A DNA stretch of 8,346 bases from JAIRLS01 sp031551455 (GCA_031551455.1 JAVBNP010000183.1:1-8346); one strand, 5' to 3'; counted from the stretch's first letter, positions 1-6,602 are shown. Numbers and translations: made by a program. Notes: generated by a model not told the origin, from the sequence alone.

Positions 1-566
1 TTGGGAATGTGCACAAACAACAAAGAAGTACAAGCAAAAAAAGCGCCCGCCACATCGAGCAGAAGCACAAATTCGATGTCCCATATCGTGATAAACAACG
101 CACCCAACGCGGGCCCGGCAATATTTCCCACGGAATAAATCATTTGGTTGATACCCGCCACACGCACCAACTGATCCTCGGGAGCGAGCAACGGCACCGA
201 AGCCTGCATGGCTGGCGCATGAAATGCCGAACCTATCGAGCGCAAAGCCAACAAAATAAATATGTGCCACATTTCGGCGATATACAACCAAAACAATGCG
301 GCAAGGATGAGCGTACAAAAAGCAATAAAACTGTCGGCAAGGATCATTACCTGTTTTCGGTTCCAGCGGTCAACAAGAATCCCGCTGACGGGGCCGATCA
401 ACGCTTGCGGTAACATACCGGCAACAGCAGCAAGGGCAAGCATTTCGGCTGAACCTGTTTCGATACTGATCCACAAGACGATGGCAAAATTTACAATCAT
501 GCTGCTGAGTATCGACAGGGATTGTCCCGCCCATATAATGGCAAAAACTTTTTTCCAATTTTCCAT
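1..566 (-). CDS. Mef-like (DHA3 family) MFS efflux transporter, N-terminal part
   Basis: The first 188 codons of a major facilitator superfamily drug:H+ antiporter; the C-terminal half lies beyond the left edge. The start is the ATG at 564-566, the first ATG after an in-frame TGA around 600. The protein opens MENWKKVFAIIWAGQSLS and has successive hydrophobic segments at about residues 8-33, 42-62, 73-98, 102-115 and 140-185. The MFS motif A between helices 2 and 3 is clear (GPVSGILVDRWNRK). The motifs IWAGQ, GPxxGxLVDRxxRK and RSIGxAFHxPAxxAxxPLL match the MefA/MefE macrolide efflux branch as I remember it. It should sit in the inner membrane and export a drug-like compound; the actual substrate cannot be read from sequence. 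It follows the AraC remnant on the same strand, with a leader of about 200 nt after a likely promoter at 777-784. Confidence 0.9.
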   Translation of the reverse strand, partial: MENWKKVFAIIWAGQSLSILSSMIVNFAIVLWISIETGSAEMLALAAVAGMLPQALIGPVSGILVDRWNRKQVMILADSFIAFCTLILAALFWLYIAEMWHIFILLALRSIGSAFHAPAMQASVPLLAPEDQLVRVAGINQMIYSVGNIAGPALGALFITIWDIEFVLLLDVAGAFFACTSLLFVHIP

Positions 567-642
567 GATAAGCGATAATATGGTGATGCCGGGATTTGTT
601 CACACAAAAGCACGACATTCGGTAAAAATTAAAATGAATAAA

Positions 643-676
643 TCATCGGCGTATGCAGATGTAAGAGCACCGATGA
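643..676 (-). promoter_or_regulatory. Possible attenuator hairpin in the efflux gene leader
   Basis: Seven-base perfect inverted arms, tcatcgg at 643-649 and ccgatga at 670-676, enclose a 20-nt loop. Read on the minus strand, the hairpin is followed by a U-rich stretch (roughly 621-642) before the transporter start at 566. This resembles a weak intrinsic terminator inside the leader. The stem is short and the loop long, so it could be chance. Confidence 0.25.
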
Positions 677-730
677 AAACCGGGAATCCTCTTTTCAACA
701 AAGAAGATTATCTTATCCTGTAATTGATAG

Positions 731-760
731 TTACTTTTCGGATGGGGCACATGATTTCAT
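731..760 (-). CDS. Possible 9-residue leader peptide upstream of efflux gene
   Basis: An ATG at 758-760 opens a 10-codon frame, MKSCAPSEK then TAA at 731-733. It begins about 10 nt after the expected transcription start of the promoter at 777-784, so it would be the first start codon on the transcript. Some macrolide-resistance genes are controlled by ribosome stalling on such leader peptides, which is the only reason to list it. There is no conservation evidence here and the reading frame is short enough to be random. Confidence 0.2.
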   Translation of the reverse strand: MKSCAPSEK

Positions 761-776
761 GAATGTATTCGGTCGG

Positions 777-784
777 CAAAGATA
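777..784 (-). promoter_or_regulatory. Putative Bacteroidota -7 box for efflux gene
   Basis: The minus strand reads TATCTTTG, matching the TAnnTTTG -7 consensus of the Bacteroidota primary sigma factor. No clean TTTG is seen at the usual -33 distance. It would start a transcript near 770 with a leader of about 200 nt before the MFS start. A second TAnnTTTG-like match (TACTTTTG, 786-793) lies next to it on the plus strand, but nothing plus-oriented follows it. A perfect 12-bp palindrome (cggattaatccg, 817-828) lies just upstream and could be an operator. Confidence 0.45.
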
Positions 785-841
785 ATACTTTTGCGTGTAT
801 AACCGATTTTCTTTATCGGATTAATCCGTAAACTTCTTCTT

Positions 842-973
842 TTAGTCATTGGGCGAAACTCCGAACTTTTCCTTGAAATACTTGCGGAAATAGTTTACAG
901 CGTTGAATTCCGCTCGATACAGAAATTCGTTGATGAACGGTTGGCTTTTCCAAACGGTTCGACAGCGCTCATT
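842..973 (-). pseudogene. Truncated AraC-type HTH regulator remnant
   Basis: Between the large kinase and the efflux gene, one minus frame is open from just after a TAA at 974-976 to a TAA at 842-844. Its second half reads like the last helix-turn-helix of an AraC/XylS regulator: RAEFNAVNYFRKYFKEKFG followed by VSPND. The family pattern is roughly GFNSxxYFxxxFKKxFGxSPxxY. There is no start codon, the first HTH helices are lost or unrecognisable, and the usual Gly of GFN is Glu. It looks like the decayed 3' end of a regulator gene, possibly once a stand-alone AraC protein or the output domain of a response regulator or hybrid two-component system. It begins only 7 bp past the kinase stop, so the two may once have been neighbours in an operon. 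It is short, so chance resemblance is not excluded. Confidence 0.55.
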
Positions 974-980
974 TTAGGCG

Positions 981-3818
981 TTACGAACAAGTTGTTATCG
1001 TAAAGTAGAAGGTTGAGCCTTCGCCTTCGACGGATTCTACCCACAGGTCGCCACCCATCATTTGGACAAGGCTGCGTGATATGCTCAAGCCTAAACCGGT
1101 ACCTCCGTACAACCGGCTGTTGGTAAGTTCGACTTGGCGGAAACGTTCAAAAATAACATCTTTATGTTCCGGATTCAACCCGATTCCGGTATCTTCCACC
1201 GCGAATTCGAGTTTGCATGGCGACAATTGCCGATAGCCGAAACGGATATACCCTTTTTCGGTAAACTTGATGGCATTGTTGATCAGGTTGGTGATCACTT
1301 GCCGCAGACGAGTCAAATCGACAGAAATAACAAGATTGTCAACAAATTGACTGTCGTCGAGTACCAATGAAATATGCCCTTTATTATTGGTTTGCATGTA
1401 CGTTTCGAAGTAGAGGTGCAATTCGTCCATCAAACTGTTGATCTGTACGGGAGCGGGATGGATATCCATCTGTTTGGCTTCAATTTTGGCGATGTCGATG
1501 ATATCGTCGATCAGCTTCACCAGCTGCACGCTGCTGTTGTTGATGATATTGATATATTCCCGGCGGCGTTGTGACGACAAGTTATCAGAATTGAGGAGGT
1601 GGAGGAATCCCGTGATTCCGTTGACCGGGGTGCGTATTTCGTGCGACATGTTGGCCAAGAACGACGATTTGAGCTTATCCGACTCTTCGGCTTTTTCCTT
1701 GGCGCGTATCAGTTCTATTTCCACCTGTTTACGGTCGGTGATGTCGGTGGCCAGCTCCATGATGGCCGTCTGCCCGTCTACCCATTTGATAGCCGTACTT
1801 GCGATACTGTACCAACGTCCGGTAATTTCGTTGCAGTCCTCCCAATGATGGATATAACCTGTCGGATAATGATTTTTATCGCGCAGAAGTGCCTGAGGAC
1901 AATATTCGCACGGTGTCTCTCTCCCCGCTTGCAGCATTTTATGACATTCTATGCCGTCCACATCCTGTCCGGCCGCATCTTTGAAAGCTTTGTTGGCAAA
2001 AAGTATTTTCTTCGAATCAAAATCGGTAACGAAAATATTGGAACTGATGTTATCCAATACGGTTTGCATGGTTTGCTGCGACACCTGCACGGTTTTTTCG
2101 ATCTGGTAACGCCGCACAACGGTAGCAACGATTTGTGCAATACTACCCAGCAGGTCCACATCTTCCGGGCTCCACTCCCGAGTTTCACAAACGGTAAAGG
2201 AAATGAATCCGAAATGGACGCCGTAGTGCGACAACGGAAGCACAACGATGGATTTTACGGCCTGTTGTTCCAATATTCCTTGAATGGCGGTAGGGAGCGT
2301 ATAGATGTCCGACGTACAGATGATATTGTCGGCTGCAAGCATGTCGAACCACGGTTTTCCGAATTCAAGAGGCAGGACACGTAAGTACTGGATGGCAGGT
2401 TCGACACCCTCGTTGCACCATTCGTAAGTACAACCATACGTGACCCCGTCGGGGTTGTTTTCCCAAGTCTGCATACGGCTCACATTGGTATATTTACCGA
2501 TCGCGGCAAGCGCCATGTCCATGGCTTTGGGCACGTTTTCTTCTAATTGCAGTATTTGCAGCACCTCGATGAATAAAGCCTGGCGATGGCTCAGCGACAG
2601 CAAATTATTTTGGCTGATCGTCAATTCCCGCGTTTTGGATTCGACCATCGACTCGAGTTGCGTACGGTACCGGTCCAATTCCATGTCGGTCTTTTTCTTT
2701 TCCGTAATATCGTGGACTACACGACCGAATAAACATGTTTCAGCCAATCCGATAGGGAACATGCTTGTTTGCAAATAGGATTTTGTTCCGTCCGGTCGTT
2801 GAAATATGATTTCTTCGGTGACCGGTTTTTGATTCCGGCCGTTGCCGATATATTGTAATCGCGATTGAACCAGTTTTTCAAATGCTTCGGGCGGATAATC
2901 TTTGTCCGAGAGGCGCATTTTCAACAAATCCCATTCGTATTTTCCCAAGGCCTCTTCACGTGTAAGTCCCGACAGTTGCGTCATTATGTTATTCCATTCG
3001 ATGACGGCACCTTGATTGTCCATGATGATGATGCCTTCGAACGACTGGTTGATGAAGTTGGAGAGGGTAGCTTCGCTATCTTCCAGCTTTTTCATCACCT
3101 CTATACGGGTATTTATTTCATTGCTCAAGAGGTCATTCATTCGATGCAACTCCTCGGTGGTTACCGAAAATTCTTCGTTGGTAGCGGCCAATTCCTCATT
3201 GGTAGCTTGCAATTCCGCGTTGAGCTCCTGCAGACGATCTTTTTCGGTATTCAAATTCTGTTCGCCCGTTTTCCGTAAGGTAATGTCGAAAATAAATCCG
3301 TCGGCATAAATGAAATTCCCTTCGCGATGAGGATACGCCGATATTTGTATCCAATATTCATTTTTCTTTTCGGGATGATGATAACGGAGTTCGATCCTAA
3401 AATTATTCAGGGATTCGAATGATTCATCTATTGTTTGTATCAGTCGGTTCAGATCGTTTTTCTCAACATGTGAAAAAATATTTCCTATATCGGTTATCGA
3501 GTCTTCAATCGAAATGCCCAATATATTTTCCCACATCCCGCTGGCGTAATGGATGCTCAACGCCCCTGTTCTTATATCCTTAACCATGCGATACAAGGTA
3601 CCGTCGGGCATTTTATTGAGGGCCTGTATCAATTCATTTACATCGATCGAATTGCCGGAACCATTCCGGACGTCGTCTCCGATTTTCCGGATGCGGGCTT
3701 CGTTATTAAGTGCGGTGAACAAGCCGTTTTTTGTTTCTTGTTCATGCTTCAACTGCGCTTTCAACGAGCGAACTTCATCTTCTAATTGTGCAATACGATC
3801 ATTTGTCTGATACTTCAT
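981..3818 (-). CDS. Soluble PAS-PAS-GAF-PAS sensor histidine kinase
   Basis: A 945-residue cytosolic histidine kinase with no signal peptide or membrane segment. In order: an N-terminal coiled coil (about 5-30), PAS1 (about 75-182), a signalling coiled coil with heptads ATNEELA/ATNEEFS/VTTEELH (205-225), PAS2 (about 250-376), a GAF domain (about 412-573), PAS3 with a Cys cluster C625, C637, C640 (about 580-697), HisKA with phosphoacceptor His726 in SHEIRTP (about 715-781), and HATPase_c. The ATPase has an N box around Asn848 (NLINNAIKFT), G1 DTGIG at 876-880, F box FERF at 890-893 and G2 GGTGLGL at 905-911. All catalytic motifs are present, so it should autophosphorylate in response to a cytoplasmic signal. 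It has no receiver domain and no response regulator lies nearby, so its partner is elsewhere. It has its own promoter about 45 bp upstream and no Shine-Dalgarno sequence. The ligands of the PAS and GAF domains are unknown. Confidence 0.95.
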   Translation of the reverse strand: MKYQTNDRIAQLEDEVRSLKAQLKHEQETKNGLFTALNNEARIRKIGDDVRNGSGNSIDVNELIQALNKMPDGTLYRMVKDIRTGALSIHYASGMWENILGISIEDSITDIGNIFSHVEKNDLNRLIQTIDESFESLNNFRIELRYHHPEKKNEYWIQISAYPHREGNFIYADGFIFDITLRKTGEQNLNTEKDRLQELNAELQATNEELAATNEEFSVTTEELHRMNDLLSNEINTRIEVMKKLEDSEATLSNFINQSFEGIIIMDNQGAVIEWNNIMTQLSGLTREEALGKYEWDLLKMRLSDKDYPPEAFEKLVQSRLQYIGNGRNQKPVTEEIIFQRPDGTKSYLQTSMFPIGLAETCLFGRVVHDITEKKKTDMELDRYRTQLESMVESKTRELTISQNNLLSLSHRQALFIEVLQILQLEENVPKAMDMALAAIGKYTNVSRMQTWENNPDGVTYGCTYEWCNEGVEPAIQYLRVLPLEFGKPWFDMLAADNIICTSDIYTLPTAIQGILEQQAVKSIVVLPLSHYGVHFGFISFTVCETREWSPEDVDLLGSIAQIVATVVRRYQIEKTVQVSQQTMQTVLDNISSNIFVTDFDSKKILFANKAFKDAAGQDVDGIECHKMLQAGRETPCEYCPQALLRDKNHYPTGYIHHWEDCNEITGRWYSIASTAIKWVDGQTAIMELATDITDRKQVEIELIRAKEKAEESDKLKSSFLANMSHEIRTPVNGITGFLHLLNSDNLSSQRRREYINIINNSSVQLVKLIDDIIDIAKIEAKQMDIHPAPVQINSLMDELHLYFETYMQTNNKGHISLVLDDSQFVDNLVISVDLTRLRQVITNLINNAIKFTEKGYIRFGYRQLSPCKLEFAVEDTGIGLNPEHKDVIFERFRQVELTNSRLYGGTGLGLSISRSLVQMMGGDLWVESVEGEGSTFYFTITTCS

Positions 3819-3861
3819 TCCGGTACTTTTTGGGGAGAAGACACACTATTTTTTACAACTG

Positions 3862-3888
3862 CAAAAGTATATTTTTAAATTAAACAAA
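3862..3888 (-). promoter_or_regulatory. Putative promoter of the large kinase gene
   Basis: The minus strand has TACTTTTG (3862-3869), matching TAnnTTTG, with TTTG (3885-3888) 15 bp upstream, a few bases shorter than the usual spacing of about 19. Transcription would start near 3855, giving a leader of about 37 nt before the ATG at 3818. The surrounding 3840-3960 stretch is very AT-rich. It separates this kinase from the V4R/kinase operon, so the large kinase is probably transcribed on its own. Confidence 0.5.
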
Positions 3889-3996
3889 ATTAATATGTCT
3901 ATTATAGTTTGCGTATGTTTGAACCTATTTTTTAATTTATAAAACAGCAAATTGTCTCAATAACGGCAGGAATAAATACCATATTCGGATTGCGGA

Positions 3997-4404
3997 TTAA
4001 GTTCCTTTACGGCAGGATGTTTTGGGTATTGAGAGATTTTTGAGCGAGAATGTAAATGTGGCGCCATGCCCGTAAGTACTTTCCACCCGAATATCACCAC
4101 CTATCTTATTAACAAAGTCCTTGCACAGCGCTAATCCCAAACCGGTGCCTTTTTCGTTGGCGGTTCCCGGTGTGGATTGTATGTTACCCGGTTTGAATAA
4201 CTTTTCAAGATTTTCCTCGGCAATTCCCACTCCGTTGTCTCGGACCGAAATCAAGGACATATCGTCTGTCCGAACCAATGATACCGTAATATGACCGTTT
4301 TGCGGCGTATATTTGATGGCGTTGCTTATCAAGTTGCGTAAAATGATGTTGATAATTGCCCGGTCGCTTACAATTGAGTGGTCGCCCGGTGTTGTATAAT
4401 CCAA
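3997..4404 (-). CDS. C-terminal part of interrupted kinase: HATPase_c domain
   Basis: The ATP-binding half after the internal TAA. In full-length numbering it shows an N box NLISNAIKYT (Asn407), G1 DNGVGI (435-440) and G2 KGTGLGL (464-470), with an ordinary C-terminal end GHGATFTFSL plus a short tail. The open frame actually runs from directly after the TAA at 4450. The first in-frame alternative start is TTG at 4402-4404, with no evident ribosome binding site, so independent translation is doubtful. An ATG one base past the stop (TAAAATG) is out of frame and terminates after seven codons. Most likely this is the untranslated remainder of the kinase. Confidence 0.6.
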   Translation of the reverse strand: MDYTTPGDHSIVSDRAIINIILRNLISNAIKYTPQNGHITVSLVRTDDMSLISVRDNGVGIAEENLEKLFKPGNIQSTPGTANEKGTGLGLALCKDFVNKIGGDIRVESTYGHGATFTFSLKNLSIPKTSCRKGT

Positions 4405-4449
4405 ACCAAAAATTTTGCGTATGGCTACCGTTCGGCCGCTATCAACATT

Positions 4450-5541
4450 TTACGTGATGATATCGCTCCGATTCAATAGTTCCGGTTTGATTACAATCCG
4501 ATCCGACTGCAAGAGTGACCAGTCCAGCAAATTGATAAGCAAGTCGTATGATTTTGTCGTCGATTCATGGATTAATTTTGAAAATTTCTTTACTCTTTCG
4601 ATATCCGGTTCTTCCTTGTCCGTTTCCCGTACCAACATATTGCCGAATCCCAGTAATGCGTTGAAGGGACTTTTTAAATCGTGTGCAATGATGGAAAACA
4701 GTTTATCTTTGGTTCTGTTCGACTCGTCCAATTCATCCGTATACTGCAACAGTTGGGCCTCGGCAGCTTTTCGTTCCGAAATATCGCGGATGATAATAAT
4801 GTATCCTTTCGGTTTGCCGATCGAATCGAGTAACAGGCTTGCATTTTGCTCGCTCCAAAAACTCGTTCCGCTTGAAAGAACAATACGCAATTCGGCAAAT
4901 ACGGTTGTCTTGCCGTCAATTGACAAATCGGCAAGAAATCTCTTGTAATTTTCTTTATCTTCCGGGTGAATTAAATCGCTGAAGTTTGTATTTTTGCTTA
5001 TTTCTTTGGTAATTTGAAGCATACGATATGCGGCATTGGAGGCGCGGACAATGCAATGATTCAAATCGCACAATACAATTCCGTCGGGCGATGTGCTGAA
5101 AATGGAACGGAACAGATTTTCGTTTTCTCGGATGCGTTCCATAAGCACTTGCCTTTCCCGCAAGGCGGTGATCATCTTGTTGATCGCATCGGCAAAGTCA
5201 CCCGAAAAAGATACGCGCTGATCGTAGTCTCCGTCGGCTATTTCTTGTATTTGCCATGTCAAGTGCCGTAACTCGGAATGAAGCTGCTTGAACGGACCGG
5301 CAAAAGCATTCATCCGGGGAGCTTCCGTATAGAGCTTCCCGGATGACAAATTCATAATGAAGTCATAACTGTCCCTGTACTGTTCACCCAAGTGCACAAC
5401 CTTATCGGCAAGAGATGTTAGATCCTTGTTCTCTACACCGTTCGGTTCGCCCACATCAAGATCAATCTTGCGGTTGCCCGATAAAAGCTTATCGACAATC
5501 CCGTTCAGTTTCAGAATAACATCATTTTCTTTTTCGTTCAT
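4450..5541 (-). CDS. N-terminal part of interrupted kinase: HAMP-like, PAS, HisKA
   Basis: This 363-residue open part holds the sensory and phosphoacceptor half. An unassigned N-terminal region (1-80) is followed by a HAMP-like segment (about 80-131) with the pattern FKQLHSELRHLTWQ, IADGDYDQRVSFSGDF and FNxM-like DAINKM. Next come a PAS domain (about 143-257, ending IIRDISERK) and a HisKA dimerisation/phosphotransfer domain (about 270-335) with His287 in FSIIAHDLKSPF. There is no transmembrane segment, so it would be soluble. The frame ends RSDIIT just before the point where the ATPase domain should begin. If translated alone, this product could dimerise and carry the His but could not phosphorylate itself without an ATPase partner. 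The start ATG at 5541 sits 11 bp after the V4R stop. Confidence 0.8.
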   Translation of the reverse strand: MNEKENDVILKLNGIVDKLLSGNRKIDLDVGEPNGVENKDLTSLADKVVHLGEQYRDSYDFIMNLSSGKLYTEAPRMNAFAGPFKQLHSELRHLTWQIQEIADGDYDQRVSFSGDFADAINKMITALRERQVLMERIRENENLFRSIFSTSPDGIVLCDLNHCIVRASNAAYRMLQITKEISKNTNFSDLIHPEDKENYKRFLADLSIDGKTTVFAELRIVLSSGTSFWSEQNASLLLDSIGKPKGYIIIIRDISERKAAEAQLLQYTDELDESNRTKDKLFSIIAHDLKSPFNALLGFGNMLVRETDKEEPDIERVKKFSKLIHESTTKSYDLLINLLDWSLLQSDRIVIKPELLNRSDIIT

Positions 5542-5552
5542 CACGAAAGGGC

Positions 5553-6068
5553 CTAATTATCTTTTGCTTGAATAGAAAAACGACAGGTGCGTTCACCGGT
5601 TGTCCAGCAATCTACCTCCTTGACGTCAAAATTTTTACCTGTATAAATATTGAAAATACCTTCAATAAAACCTTCATCATAATCGCACACCGTAACGCCT
5701 TTTATCGGAAGTCCCGAACAATCGAGGTCTTCGGATACGGTTGCCATAAAATTCAGATTTTCAACATCCGATTTTTCCATTTTGAGGACGCCCACCGACA
5801 ATTCTACCAATGCATCATGCAGTTGAGCAATAAATTTATTGAACGGAAGCGAAGTATCCAGTACGTTTTTACAAAATTCTTGCCCTGCAAGTCGTCCTGC
5901 CTGCGCCAAAAGCCTCCGAGTTTGTTCATCTCCGTATTCTTTTTCGAGTACTGCCCGCATTGTATATTGCATTAAGCGATACACCGCTACGGAAGTTTGC
6001 TTACCCAAATTGGGACGGCCTTCATCGATATCGCCCAATTGTTCCCATGAAAAATCATATCCTTCCAT
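5553..6068 (-). CDS. V4R (4-vinyl reductase-type) domain protein
   Basis: A 171-residue soluble protein that is essentially one V4R domain, with no DNA-binding or catalytic domain attached. The diagnostic C-terminal part is CDYDEGFIEGIFNIYTGK (128-145), then VKEVDCWTTGERTCRFSI (149-166). The conserved cysteines C117, C128, C154 and C162 fit the V4R pattern, in which cysteines near the C-terminus are thought to bind metal. In known proteins V4R domains act as small-molecule sensors (for example the N-terminal part of XylR/DmpR-type regulators) or in bacteriochlorophyll synthesis (BchJ). Here a kinase gene follows after 11 bp, so the inferred role is a detachable sensory input for that kinase. 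The ligand is unknown. The start ATG is not preceded by a Shine-Dalgarno sequence, and a -7 box lies about 58 bp upstream. Confidence 0.88.
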   Translation of the reverse strand: MEGYDFSWEQLGDIDEGRPNLGKQTSVAVYRLMQYTMRAVLEKEYGDEQTRRLLAQAGRLAGQEFCKNVLDTSLPFNKFIAQLHDALVELSVGVLKMEKSDVENLNFMATVSEDLDCSGLPIKGVTVCDYDEGFIEGIFNIYTGKNFDVKEVDCWTTGERTCRFSIQAKDN

Positions 6069-6125
6069 TTTGCTGTTTTTAAGGTCATTAATTATGTAGG
6101 TTCAATAAAAAACATTTCGTATTTG

Positions 6126-6133
6126 CAAATATA
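6126..6133 (-). promoter_or_regulatory. Putative -7 box of the V4R-kinase operon
   Basis: The minus strand reads TATATTTG, an exact TAnnTTTG match. Transcription would begin about 50 bp before the V4R start codon. No TTTG is found at the -33 distance, so it may be a weak or activator-dependent promoter. Confidence 0.5.
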
Positions 6134-6296
6134 CTTATTTTATTTTGGTTTAAGGTAATTTTAGAGGCACATTTTAAATTACGGCAATAACCGTTTTTCT
6201 TCTATCCCGGAGAGACGTTTTGTTTATGGTATAAAACTTCGGCAGTATAACGGCGAAATTATTTCTCAAAAAAATAATGAAAAAACAAAAAATATA

Positions 6297-6327
6297 TTTG
6301 GCGGTAACAAAAAAGCGCTTACCTTTG
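6297..6327 (+). promoter_or_regulatory. Bacteroidota sigma-A-type promoter for tRNA-Val
   Basis: TTTG at 6297-6300 and TACCTTTG at 6320-6327 are separated by exactly 19 bp, the canonical Bacteroidota -33/-7 arrangement. The start site would fall near 6334, about 13 bp before the mature tRNA. This is the best promoter in the window. Confidence 0.85.
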
Positions 6328-6347
6328 CACCCGCAAAAGAAATAAAA

Positions 6348-6422
6348 GGGAGCATAGCTCAGCCGGTTCAGAGCATCTGCCTTACAAGCAGAGGGTCGGG
6401 GGTTCGAATCCCTCTGCTCCCA
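6348..6422 (+). tRNA. tRNA-Val (anticodon UAC)
   Basis: A 75-nt cloverleaf. The acceptor GGGAGCA (6348-6354) pairs with TGCTCCC (6415-6421), with discriminator A6422. The D arm is GCTC/GAGC (6357-6374), the anticodon stem is TCTGC/GCAGA with loop CTTACAA (6381-6387), the variable loop is GGGTC, and the T arm is GGGGG-TTCGAAT-CCCTC (6398-6414, one G-U pair). Anticodon positions 34-36 are TAC, so it reads valine codons. The 3' CCA is not encoded: the sequence after the discriminator is CAC. The gene has its own promoter and terminator, so it is a monocistronic unit. Confidence 0.97.
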
Positions 6423-6433
6423 CACTGAAAATC

Positions 6434-6472
6434 AAAGCCTTGTACAGAAAAGTGCAGGGCTTTTTTGTTTTT
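6434..6472 (+). terminator. Intrinsic terminator after tRNA-Val
   Basis: A 12-bp stem (6434-6445 with 6452-6463, two G-U wobbles), a six-base loop agaaaa, and a T-rich tail from 6461 to 6472. It begins 12 bp after the tRNA end and should stop the tRNA transcript. The DUF1848 gene therefore needs its own promoter. Confidence 0.9.
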
Positions 6473-6475
6473 AGC

Positions 6476-6493
6476 GCCCACAATTTGCCCACA
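6476..6493. repeat. Short direct repeat gcccaca just past the tRNA unit
   Basis: Two copies of gcccaca (6476-6482 and 6487-6493) are separated by four bases. They lie at the boundary between the tRNA unit and the downstream gene block. They do not repeat the tRNA 3' end, so they are not an obvious attachment site. They could be a binding-site remnant or chance. Confidence 0.3.
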
Positions 6494-6538
6494 TCTCGGT
6501 CGATGTGATGTTTTGAAAGTTTCTTAAAGATAATTTTT

Positions 6539-6571
6539 TTTGATGACAATATCTCCTTTGGGTAACTTTTG
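6539..6571 (+). promoter_or_regulatory. Possible promoter for the DUF1848 gene
   Basis: TTTG at 6539-6542 lies 21 bp before AACTTTTG at 6564-6571, an imperfect TAnnTTTG box (TAACTTTTG carries one extra base). The start would be near 6578, about 25 bp ahead of the ATG at 6603. A separate promoter is expected here because the tRNA terminator lies just upstream. Confidence 0.4.
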
Positions 6572-6602
6572 CCACAAAGTGCCGAAGAAATTCTAAAAAC
6601 CT

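Larger units (their letters stand above)
3997..5541 (-). pseudogene. PAS histidine kinase interrupted by in-frame TAA
   Basis: From the ATG at 5539-5541 to the TAA at 3997-3999 a single reading frame encodes a complete histidine kinase of about 514 codons, except for one TAA at 4450-4452 (codon 364). The two flanking open frames are in the same phase (4452 and 4404 differ by 48), so this is a nonsense change, not a frameshift. The sequence on both sides is undamaged: HAMP-like segment, PAS, HisKA with its His, and HATPase_c with N, G1 and G2 motifs are all intact. The stop lies in the linker between HisKA and HATPase_c. Such preservation suggests a recent mutation or a base-call error rather than an old pseudogene. 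A GTG directly before the ATG is an alternative start. The gene follows the V4R gene by 11 bp and is likely its operon partner. Confidence 0.85.

Noticed and set aside
262..723. Plus-strand open frame across the left gene and its upstream region
   Set aside because: The minus strand there encodes an MFS transporter with motif A and helices; the plus frame has no family features.
1599..2384. 261-codon plus-strand open frame
   Set aside because: It lies wholly antisense to the GAF/PAS3 part of the large kinase, whose domains are clear, and has no recognisable family features.
3819..3996. AT-rich gap between the two kinase genes, checked for a small gene or terminator
   Set aside because: Only a promoter for the large kinase is supportable; no hairpin with a T-run and no credible short coding frame were seen.
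4404..4452. Frameshift or selenocysteine recoding as explanation for the split kinase
   Set aside because: Both halves are in the same phase, so there is no frameshift, and the codon is TAA rather than the TGA used for selenocysteine.
6174..6425. Minus-strand frame reading MWEQRDSNPRPSACKADALN and onward
   Set aside because: This is the well-known spurious peptide from reading through the complement of a tRNA gene; it covers tRNA-Val.
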